Part shown: in pieces, positions 1-11,400 of the stretch
Position numbering within the stretch: position 1 is the first letter of the stretch
Layout: every line of letters begins with the position of its first letter
NCBI RefSeq assembly: GCF_000341285.1
Contig: NW_005178414.1
Location: 1-64,000, forward strand
Direction: 5' to 3'
DNA length: 64,000 nt
DNA from: Galdieria sulphuraria
Lineage: Eukaryota; Rhodophyta; Bangiophyceae; Galdieriales; Galdieriaceae
Translations under genes and position numbers: made by a program
The notes under the pieces: generated by a model
Database searches by the model: none
Seen by the model: only the letters and a program-made list of their open reading frames with translations
What the model was told of the DNA's origin: nothing

Positions 1-723
1 AAATTCAATTCAATCGAATTGAGTCTATTCTATCGATTCTTTTCTCGTATCTTGTCATTGCATAACATTTGAATCATAGTTGAATTCCTTCTCCTCAATA
101 GTCGACTATACAGTTGAGGTGTTTTTGAAGGTAAACATGACTGTTTAGGTTTAAAGGTTTTCACTGCCTTCTCTTGTACCATCAACTTTGAACTTTGTAA
201 AAACCACAAATTGTGAACATATATAAGAAAGCAAACTATAAAGAATACAAAGATGCTTTAGGAACGATATAACTCCAAGAGGGCTACTATCTCTTCCAAT
301 ATAAAAAAGTAAAACTTTTAAAAGCTCTGCAAATTCAAAGAACGATTTGTCCAGTTGAGTCCTATTCTTCTTCCATTCTCAACCATCAGATCATTGAATA
401 AGTGAGTCACTATACAAAAGTTCCTTGCGTTAGGCACTTGAAAGAAGACTCTTGCGAAGTATAACCTGATGGGTACATTAGTAGAGGCTTCCTTTTGGAT
501 ATTTGTGACGAGAATCAAAGACAACTCAACGTTTCGTATAAAACACGAGTCTATCAATAGAAGGAATGTTCATTTCTACTAGGGGCAAGTCAAGCTTGAA
601 AAAGAAGAGAAACGCTGATTTATCCAAGTTGCTCTACAAAGAATAAAATTGTCGTCAACTCGCAAACAATATTCAGCAGAATAAAACAAAAAAATTTATC
701 TGATTCCTTTGCAGAGTCAAATC
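1..723. other. No confident gene; possible minus-strand exon pair
   Basis: I could not assign a gene to this stretch, which lies downstream of the SPX gene and is cut by the window edge. On the minus strand, an ATG near 569 followed by a possible 55-nt intron would open a reading frame ending at 318. The donor (GTGTTT) is poor and the product of about 65 residues resembles nothing I recognise. It could be the last exons of an unseen gene, a 3' untranslated region, or chance. Confidence 0.3.
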
Positions 724-1249
724 TTAAATGATATTTTGTGATGAGACCTTTTCAAGATCATCAGTGAGAGGTTCCTATGAAGAATACCCTATTACTTACA
801 TATTCTGCTACATAAGCTTTCAACATGTGATGAGATATGATAAGTTCTTCTTCTTTATCCAGATAAAAGTCGTTAACCTTATCCAACTCTTGCTTGAGCG
901 CCGTGAAGAAAGAGATAAGGCAAGAACGAATGGCCACTTTGAGCTTCTTGATGCTCTTGCTTTCCTCGTCGCTCTTATTTTTCCTCTTCAATGTTACAAA
1001 TAAAGTTGTCTCCTGTTCTGTTTCCGTTGCTTGATATGCTCGAGTTTTGTCTCTATTCTCCGACAAACATGGCTGTTCTCCCGAAGAAGGAAATACTTGC
1101 TCGCCATTCAAGCAGTTTAATTCCTTACTCTTGTGCTCTACGAGTGTTGAGGATATCAACTTTTTCAAACCTTTATAGTCAATAAAGTATGGCCTCCAAT
1201 CCTTGTTTGCAGTTTCTACGGTATCTTGTAGCTTCTTTCCAAACTTCAT
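724..1249 (-). CDS. SPX-domain protein, short
   Basis: The protein consists of little more than an SPX domain. SPX domains are helical modules that bind inositol pyrophosphates and adjust phosphate homeostasis. The start at 1249 gives the classic beginning MKFGKKL, followed by WRPYFIDYKGLKKLI with the lysine cluster used for ligand binding, and later FFTALKQELDKVNDFYLDKE. A frame opens upstream, but the start at 1249 matches the family. A 52-nt intron (GTAAGT donor, ACTGAT branch site) joins AEY to VSSQNII and a stop at 724-726, giving about 157 residues. No RING, EXS or VTC domain follows, so this is an SPX-only protein, as in plant SPX1-type regulators. The IP6 kinase at 39-40 kb in this window could make its ligand; that link is inference. 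Confidence 0.8.
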
Positions 1250-1482
1250 CGTCTCAAATGTCAACAACGCGTGTGTTATAGATGGGTTGGGCTAGAGACA
1301 AATAACATACAATAAATATAGTGAATAATTTTAGCTTTAAATAGGCCAGATACCAAAAAGATTCTTAAGGGAAACAGTACAACATGTCTCAGGAAAAAAA
1401 AAGGAGAAGCCGTCGGAATGTGTCTCCCAAAATTCTATCAAGATGCGAATCTTCTCATTCCTTCATTTGCTATTTGTTCTCC

Positions 1483-2442
1483 TCACGAATGATTTAATTT
1501 TTGAACCCAAGTTAGATAAGCAGTGTGTGAACGATAACAACGATAAGCAGGTGCACAACTCATCACAGTTGATTCTTTACTAGTCCTTGTCTTCTCGAGA
1601 GTCTCTTCCTTGACAACGGGTGGAAGCTGCTCTTCAAGAAAGGTTACAAGATTATCATCTTGCGAAACTCTTCTTGGTCGAGTCTCATAGGGTGTACAAC
1701 GAGTGGTCAGTATTTCTACAAGTTTCAACCGTCCGAACAAGTTCACCTCTTCCAAAGTTCGTAAAACTTGTTCCATACACGGAGAATAAAACACAACCAT
1801 TCCACCCTCCTTCAAAGAGTCGACAACATGTTTGACTACTAGCCAAGGTTCGGGAATATCAAGAAATATGGCGTCGACTGGCAGTATTTCACCAAATCCT
1901 TTTTCGACGATATCTCGGCAGTCAAAACTGATACAAGAACCAAAGTAGAGCTTATCCATTTCACTTTTCACAGCTGATACTCTTTCTTCCTTACAATCGA
2001 AACTAAACACGTGACCCTCTGGATATACTGTGCTAGCTAGTGCAAAAGTCATGGAACCTGAACCCGTACCCGCTTCTATTACCGAAGAACCACAACCAAG
2101 CCCCATCTTGTAAATAATCAAGCTTATGTCCGAACTATATACGAGTTGTGTTCGCTGCAAAATACTTCTCGTCCAAAGTTCCGGAGTAGGCCATAACGGA
2201 TATACATAACCACAACGGCCCTTTTTGTCAACCGTCCTGGAATACCACTTTCGCCCGAGAGGTTTACCTATCAAATCTAATGCGTAGAACTTCCCGTATT
2301 TGTTAACCATAACAGTATCTGGATTCAATACGAGTGATTTTATCTTGTCGGCTGAAATATAAACGATAATCAAGTCACCTTCAGAACAAACCCGCCAAGG
2401 TGGTTTAGGCTTCCGAAGATCATCATCATTATCATCGTCCAT
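1483..2442 (-). CDS. TRM61: tRNA (adenine58-N1)-methyltransferase catalytic subunit
   Basis: A single-exon protein of 319 residues matching TRM61/TRMT61A, the catalytic half of the enzyme that makes m1A58 in tRNA, including initiator tRNA. The N-terminal small domain is followed by the family signature QRTQLVYSSDISLII. The SAM-binding loop VIEAGTGSGSMT comes next, then FSFDCKEERV for the ribose-binding strand, DAIFLDIPEPW for the active-site region, and FYSPCMEQV. Length agrees with yeast and human orthologues. The partner subunit TRM6 is not in this window. The gene is followed downstream by COG4's 5' side with no sign of co-transcription. Confidence 0.9.
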   Translation of the reverse strand: MDDDNDDDLRKPKPPWRVCSEGDLIIVYISADKIKSLVLNPDTVMVNKYGKFYALDLIGKPLGRKWYSRTVDKKGRCGYVYPLWPTPELWTRSILQRTQLVYSSDISLIIYKMGLGCGSSVIEAGTGSGSMTFALASTVYPEGHVFSFDCKEERVSAVKSEMDKLYFGSCISFDCRDIVEKGFGEILPVDAIFLDIPEPWLVVKHVVDSLKEGGMVVFYSPCMEQVLRTLEEVNLFGRLKLVEILTTRCTPYETRPRRVSQDDNLVTFLEEQLPPVVKEETLEKTRTSKESTVMSCAPAYRCYRSHTAYLTWVQKLNHS

Positions 2443-2640
2443 AGAAAATTCTAAATTAAAATGGAATGAATAGCCTTGGAGAATATATATATTTATATAT
2501 CAACAACTGATACATTGATTAGAAGAAATTATCCAATATCACATTACTACAACAAGTTTTCAGTTGAAAGGCAACCCATCATGCGATGAGTATCAACTTT
2601 TATTCATTCCAGAGCATCTCAATATAATAATGAATTATTA

Positions 2641-4955
2641 TTACAATGAAAGGTGTCTGATTGTTTCGCTACTAAACTCAGTTCTCAAAGACAACACTTC
2701 ACGTACTTCTTCAGCTGTCAATTTCCAACGAATGTGTTTGTCTTCTTCCCTCTGCCAAATATCATCAATCTCCGTAGGACTTTCCAAATTAAGTAACATT
2801 GTTAGTTGAAATAGTCTAGTAAATATATCACGAACAGTCCCTTGTTTTACTTTGTTGTTGAAGAAGCTAGTAATACTACGTATATCATTATCCAGTCGAA
2901 GGGCACCGTGGGAATTAAACTTTTTACGCCATAGAATAGATTCCAAGTGAGCTGCGGTCCAGTCGGCCATTTGACGAATCAATTGATCCCAATTGCTGTC
3001 AATAAGCAAGTTTTCCAAATATCCAACAGAATTGTCAAATTGTTCCATGAAATTATAGATAAATGAGGAACTTGCCTCCAAATCTCCCAATAAATTGTCT
3101 TCTTGTAAGATAAAAGACATTTGTTGCAAAGGTTCCAACTACAAATGAACGTTGATATTTCATCAAGTGATGAATATTCCCACCACTTACCGTACGTACA
3201 AGTTTGCTTGTTATGCGTGTCTTCAAATGCTCCAAAATTTCCTCCCACATCGAGTGAAAGGCTTTCAAAGCGTCTTTCAAGTCCCCAACTACCGACTGAA
3301 TCTTTTCCAATTCAGATGCTGCCGAATTTCGTTTTCTACTAGCAGTATCTAACCATCCTATCAGGCGTTCACCATATTCCTCACAATTGTGAAGGTTATT
3401 TAACAGAACCACAAGTTGCTGAGTTACATTTCTACTCTTATCTAAAGGTTTGGATGCATAAGATTCTATCCTACTTGCAAAACTTATGAAATGCTTACTG
3501 TCAAAACACACAAAACACTTACCTGTTGGTCTCCTTTTGGCTCATCAGAGTTTGTACCAGTCGATTTTTAAAGAACCCTAAAGCTTGCCTACTCATTACC
3601 GCATTAGTTTCATTAATAATTGCGCAAAGAACGTCGTTATTCTCAAAAGCAAATGCTCTTTTGATAGATTTTTGAATAACAAAGAAACAATCATCAACAA
3701 CGGTGGATACAAGTATCGTGCCCGAGTCTTTTGAAATTTCATCCAAAGATATCGCTTTCTTAATACTTTCAGCCATAAAATAGTTCTCCATTGAAATATA
3801 AGCAGAAATCAACTCATCTAACTTTCTTTGTAGTAAACATTCTCTAAAAAATTTGGATGTTTCCAACGCTCCAGGATTGTTATGCTTATCTAACTTGTTT
3901 TGAATAAAATGAAAATAAGCATTCGTTCTTTGAGAAATCAAAGCCATTTCATCCATAACTACGTCCAACTGGCGAGTTTCTGTTGTCAAATAGGACTGAG
4001 TATTTTCTAAATGACGGAAATGACGATAGATATCCAAGATCTCGGCTCCATATTCATTACACACAGACTGAAGTCTCTTTAAAAGTAATGGATAATATTG
4101 TTCACTCCAATCTTTTGTCAGTCTCCCTTCATTTTCATCGGCATAAGAAGCAATACACTCATAAAGTTGAGTAAGACAAGAAATACATTGACTCGAGAAC
4201 CGGGAAGAAGTATCTCCTTTCTGTCTCAATTTGGACAAAGGGTCACTCAACTCCTTTTGAATAATATTCAAAAGAAATGACAAATAGAGCTCAAAGGCTT
4301 CTTCTTCCTCACCAACTCGAAATAGATCGACACAGTGCTCATATACTTGGGATACCGCATCATAACCTTTAGAAGTAGAGTCTTTGATATACTGTCGCAA
4401 AGAATTCTTTAAGGAATGCAGCTCCTCATCCACAACAGGTTGTTCCTCAAGAATTTTTTCCAAAAACTCCATTTGTGCTGAATTTTCACAACTCAATCTT
4501 CGCAATTCACTCGCATGGTCTACAGCTTCCTTCAAGTGGCCTCTAGAAAAACAACTCCTCAATTGCGATAACACTTCGCGGGTCTTCATTGCTGTTTTCA
4601 GCCTGTGCATAAGAAGATGTCAGTTTGTTTCAATGACGACAAAAAAGTTTACCAACAACTGTTGAGTTTCTTCCAAGCGACAAGATTGTAAGTGAAACGA
4701 ACTCAGATTGTTACAAATATCCTCGATATGGAAAGTTTTCCAAGAAAGTTCAAAATCTGTCGACTCCGTTTCCACATCCCACACTTGTGTCGTTAACAAG
4801 TCAAAGATGGTCCTTTGCCTTTCTTCCTTGGCAGCCAACTGTTCAGCTAGAATGTGAATTTTCTGATCCATATCCACTAGTTTTGCAGTTACTTGAGAGA
4901 TTTCTCTTTCTAGTATCTTGTCCATATCTTCTTGGCTTAAGGTTTCCTGTGACAT
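2641..4955 (-). CDS. COG4: Conserved oligomeric Golgi complex subunit 4
   Basis: A spliced gene of four exons, about 740 residues, matching COG4, a lobe A subunit of the COG tethering complex for retrograde traffic within the Golgi. The N-terminal exon (4955 to about 4660) is coiled coil (EREISQVTAKLVDMDQKI). The long second exon holds LKEAVDHASELRRL, the COG4-type stretch DEMALISQRTNAYFHF and STVVDDCFFVIQKSIKRA. A 52-nt intron near 3475-3526 keeps phase and joins to IESYASKP. A further intron near 3139-3190 leads to the C-terminal helical domain ending ETIRHLSL. The exact donor of the first intron is uncertain: two splice choices near 4665 both keep the frame. Confidence 0.85.
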
Positions 4956-5164
4956 AATGACTCGAGAATGGATTACGAAAATTTCTTCTTCTATGAAGGA
5001 AAAGGCACTAAAATTTAACAGCTCTCAACTACATCAAATTCAATACATATGATACTCAAGTCAAATAGAACTGTTTTAAGGGTCAACAATAAGTCTTTTA
5101 AAAAGTTGAAATTTGAAAGAGTCCTCCTCTCTAGTCAACAAACAAGAGTTTCATATTGTGTTTA

Positions 5165-6730
<1,566 letters not shown>

Positions 6731-7395
6731 ATGGGAGCCTATAAGTATATGCAAGAATTATGGAGAAAGAAGCAATCTGACGTAATGCGCTTTTTGTTAC
6801 GTGTACGAGCTTGGGAATATCGACACTTGCCTTCGGTTCACCGAGCCTCTCGTCCTACGCGTCCAGATAAAGCCAGGATGCTCGGTTACAAAGCAAAGCA
6901 GGGATTCGTTATCTATAGAGGTATGTTTACTTTCCTTGAGTGACGGCTGTTTGATATTCATTTTGCATAGTAAGAGTTCGTAGAGGTGGTAGAAAGAGAC
7001 CGGTCCCAAAGGGTATCCAGTATGGCAAACCCAAGAATCAAGGTATCACACAACTCAAGTTTAAGAGAAATAAGAGATCAGTGGCTGAAGAGCGCGCTGG
7101 AAGAAGATGTGGTAACTTGAGAGTCTTAAACTCGTACTGGATCAATCAAGACGGAATTTACAAGTATTTTGAAGTGATCCTTGTCGATCCCAATCACAAA
7201 GCTATTCGAAGAGACCCGAGGATACACTGGATTTGCAAACCAACCATGAAACACCGTGAAAGACGCGGCCTAACGTCAGCAGGAAGAGCCCACCGTGGCC
7301 TTCGTCGTAAGGGACTTGGCGTAGCCAAAGTTAGACCAAGTGTCAGAGCAAACTGGAAACGTCGAAATACCTTGTCACTCAGACGATATCGATAA
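6731..7395 (+). CDS. RPL15: 60S ribosomal protein L15 (eL15)
   Basis: Cytosolic large-subunit protein eL15. Two exons, 6731-6920 and 6971-7395, with a 50-nt intron, give 204 residues, exactly the family length. It starts [20 protein letters not shown] and continues [19 protein letters not shown]. The splice joins GFVIYR to [11 protein letters not shown]. The C-terminal part has [30 protein letters not shown] and the final [10 protein letters not shown]. It is transcribed away from RPL10 and towards the DUF427 gene. Confidence 0.97.
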
Positions 7396-7600
7396 ACAAC
7401 TGATGGTTCGAACTTTCATCAGTAAAGAATTTCTTTTTATCTTATTCGATAGTCTTAAGGTTTGTTGAATGAATGGGTTTACTACACACACTGGTGAGCA
7501 ATAGAGTAGTGTTTTCCATCAAACACAGTTCAAACAACATTTTGAAAGAATAACATTCCATTCCAATCGACTTACGAAATGTAAACCTAACGTTTGAATA

Positions 7601-8239
7601 ATGATTGGTTGTTTCTCTAGTTTCTGTGTTGTCAACCAGACACTAGTTTTGAGACTTCCAAACGGTCTTTCAAGGACTCTCTTAAAGGGACCATTCTTGA
7701 AAACTCAACATAACAGTCAAAAAGTTCAACAATTACTATCACGCAAAGTCTACATGTCTAATTCAGAAAACCTAAAAGAAGAGAGCGTCTGGGATTATCC
7801 AAGGCCACCAAGATTGGAAAGAACGCGACAACGTCTTAGAGTAGTTCATCGTGGAAAGGTTATAGCAGATACTCAGGATGGGTACAGAATATTGGAAACA
7901 AGTCATCCTCCCACTTACTATTTTCCTCCCGAGTCAGTGAATCGTTCACTGTTTAGAGAGTCGAATTTGAAAACTTTCTGTGAGTTCAAAGGAACGGCAA
8001 TTTACTATGATATACATGTTAAACAAGTTGTTATAAGAAATGGAGCTTGGTGCTATCCAGAAACGGAGGGTCTATATAAGCCTATTTCTGGGTATTTTTC
8101 CTTTTATGGTTCAAAGTTTGACGAAGCATACGTTGGAAATGAGAAAATTATTCCACAGGAGGGTGATTTTTATGGAGGCTGGATAACAAAGAACTTAAAG
8201 GGCCCTTTTAAAGGAGCTCCTGGGACTCGATTCTGGTAA
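7601..8239 (+). CDS. DUF427 domain protein
   Basis: An intronless gene for 212 residues. From about residue 60 it is a nearly textbook DUF427 domain: VWDYPRPPRLERT, RVVHRGKVIADT, ILETSHPPTYYFPPESV, WKG-like CEFKGTAIYYD, GYFSFYG, PQEGDFYGGWITKNLKGPFKG and the terminal APGTRFW. DUF427 proteins are small all-beta proteins, widespread in bacteria and fungi, with no settled biochemical role. The first 50 or so residues are outside the domain and could be an organelle-targeting extension; a second in-frame ATG sits at the start of MSNSENLKEES. The lack of introns and the family distribution fit bacterial or fungal ancestry, but this is only suggestive. Confidence 0.85.
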   Translation: MIGCFSSFCVVNQTLVLRLPNGLSRTLLKGPFLKTQHNSQKVQQLLSRKVYMSNSENLKEESVWDYPRPPRLERTRQRLRVVHRGKVIADTQDGYRILETSHPPTYYFPPESVNRSLFRESNLKTFCEFKGTAIYYDIHVKQVVIRNGAWCYPETEGLYKPISGYFSFYGSKFDEAYVGNEKIIPQEGDFYGGWITKNLKGPFKGAPGTRFW

Positions 8240-8400
8240 TAAAGAACGGATATTTTCTACTGTGTCCAAGAAAGAAAAATGTGTCCAAATTTGGCGCCAT
8301 TTTGTAATGTTTCACCCATTGCAAGCCAATTTCTGGGAGTTCCTGCTTTCTCTACCTCTTTGGAAGATACGAAACAAACAGATTAGTATTGGAAGGAATT

Positions 8401-11400
8401 ATGGTAGGAAGAAATGGAGCAAGTAGTACTAAAAGAAGCTCATTCATGAGCAAAACAAATTCAGTTTCTCAATCTTTAGTGGCATATGAAGAGACTCCTA
8501 ACCTAGCGGAAAGAAGAGCCCATTTATGTCAACAGGCCGTGAAACACCTCCAAAAAGTGACTTTAGAAGTTGCAAAAAAGGGTGAGAGGCATTTGGTTGC
8601 CAATATCTACAGACAAAACATAGAAAAAGACTTTCGTTTGCTCCGTTGTATGGACTGTTTACTTACAGTTTCACACCATTGTCGTAGCTACGCAGTGAGT
8701 CTGATCATCGAGTGGATGAAGGAGTTCCAATCAAACTCCAACAATTCAAAGTTTTTCCTTGAAGAACTCATATCTATCGATGGTGATGGAATCTTGTTGT
8801 ATGTGTGCCAATTGAGAACACTCCAGTTGCTTTTGGATAAAATGTTTCTTGAGAAATGTGAGATTCCCAAGAATCTGCTAGATGATATATTGTCTCTCAC
8901 TGTCGAGGAGTTGATAAATTTAGCAAAGAATTGGGACAATGAGTGTAGCCCTCAGATTGGCTTTGTCCTTATGGTTTGTTCTGACTTCCTCGGTTCTTTA
9001 TCTATGTTTTCCTTACATGAAATATTGATCAGATTCCAAGGAAAAATGTTAAATTCTGCCGGTAGTACTTCTCTATCGTCTCTCTTTAGTCTTCGTGATT
9101 CCGAAAATGAGAACTTGTTCTATTTGAGTATTTTGAAAGGTTTGAGAATATCATTATTGGACTCGAGTTTCATCAAGAGTTCTACTCAGCTTCTAGAATT
9201 CTATCGTTCATTGCTGACAGGAACTCGCTCTACTGCAATCAAACATATGATAGCGGACAACATTTCTGTTCTGTTGCTGCAAAATGTACAATTCGAACTC
9301 TGCGAGTCAACTTCAATGGCAAAATGGTACAAAACGATCGATGACCTTTATAGTTTGCTTCAAAAATGGTTGACGAAACCGAAACACATGGCTAAAGGCT
9401 TTCCTGTTTGTGCCTTGCTGCTAAAAGCAAAACATGTGGACGTCTTAAAGAAGGAATTGTGGCCATTTATCATGCGGTGCTGCAAGCAATATGAAGATTC
9501 AAAAGAGTTACAACTAAGGATTGCAACTGCGAAGGCTCTGAGTCATGCTCTGAAAATGTATATCACAACGAAAGACACATCTTCGATTCTAACTGAACAA
9601 CTTGAACAAATATTGAAAAAACTTTTGTCACCTGATCGCATGTTTTCCCAAGCCTGCAAAGACTTGTATGATATTCTAGCAAAATGTGTGATGATTGTTA
9701 TACACTTTTCTCCTCTTATCTGGATAAATCTTCTTGAAGAATGGTGGCAAAACAACAAGCTCTTCTCGCTCTCAGAAGTCTCATATGTTTTCTATCAAGT
9801 TGCAGCGTTTTCACTGAAAGACGAATTGCTGTTAAGAGATGAAGATCTTTGTGATGATGGGATGTTTGATAAAAGTCAGAGTGCAGTAGACTGGAGTCCT
9901 GAGAATAAATTAAAACTTGCTCAAATGTCATGCAAGATTCTGAGGGCGACGTATGCATATTTAGATCGAACAAAGTCACAAGTACTAAGTACATTGGATC
10001 CGTCCGATGTTCATTGTCTTTTGAAATTGCAATTGAAGGGAGTTCATTGCTTGTTGAGTTCAATATGTGAGAAAGAAATGCAGTCTTTATATGCTCCTGT
10101 TACCGATATGGCATGTCAAACTGATTGTTGCTTTATACATGAGGCTGAATCACTGCTGTTAGACATGTGCAATCAAGCGGAAGATGCTGAGGAATCTGTC
10201 TTGTATCAAATATCATTGAAATTTAATTTTAGAAAGAGCAATCCTCTGGATCTATCATATTCTCATGTGGGTCGAGTCATACAAGTTTTCAACCAAGTAT
10301 TAACTTTGCAGAATCGCACAGAATCTAGCAAATTGGTAGAGAAGTCTATAGGAGGCAATCTAAGAACTTTATTACTTCGATTTCAAGAGACTTCTGTCTT
10401 ACTTTATTTTCTTCCTTCAGTAGATTTGAGGAGAAACTTGCGAGATTCTTTAACTTTGATTCAAACGTTGATGTTTGGAAGAACATGTTCAGAGCTAGAA
10501 GCTTTCTCTGCTGAAGATAAACTTGTTGAAATGCACTTGGAAGAATTGAAACCAAGAAGTACTTCAAGAGGAACAAATGACGAATTATCTTATGAGTTCT
10601 CCTCTACAGCACGCTTTTCTCGATTTCTATGTACGTGGCGTTCATTTCTTTCGTTCACTGTCCGGCAGTCGCCAGAAAATTCAAAAGCTGGAATTGTGAA
10701 TGCTGAGCAAATGCTGCTGTATTTAAATGGAAATTTTGAACAATCCTTTCAAAGCAATGTGAAGCTGCATGATCGATTTCCCGGATTTCAAATAGTTAAC
10801 ATTTCATTCTTGGAATCCATCGAGTTGTATTTTTCGTTGTTCTTTTATATTCTTTGTTCCATCCACGAACAGTGTAAGCTAGCGTCCTCAGGGATCACGG
10901 GGGAGAGTCGTTCTCAACTTCGAAAGATTTTTCAATCAGTGCTTTCTCCAAGTCTCCTTGGAATCGATGGAACAAAGAGTCCTCTTTGTACGATTTATTC
11001 TACTCGTCTTTTGGAAGCTTTGAAGAATGTCCCATCCGACTTGTCTCTATGCATTGCGTTGGAGGCAGAAGAATTAACATTTTCCTCTCCTCATGTACAA
11101 CAAACAAAGGGACGATCAAAGCGTCAGAAAGATCATTATCGTATTTATTATACAAAAATATTGCTGGCATTGTTGAGTACCTTGAATGAAACAGACAAGT
11201 GTTGCATGAATAATGGAGTACTGGAGCTTTATTCTCGATTTTTCTCTAAAATGTTGCAAATTATGGGTCAATCTGTGGAAAATCCTCAAAATCCTTTCGA
11301 TCTCATGGCTTTGCGAGAAACTTTTTGTCTATGCTTGTTGAAGGCGTTGTCTGCGTTTATTGCCATATCCAGTTTTTCTGTCCATTTTAAAGGAATTTGG

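Noticed and set aside
318-569. A possible ATG5-like fragment (VPIRLY phrase)
   Set aside because: The only resemblance is a five- or six-residue phrase. The rest of the frame does not fit, and cyanidiophytes are thought to lack most autophagy genes.
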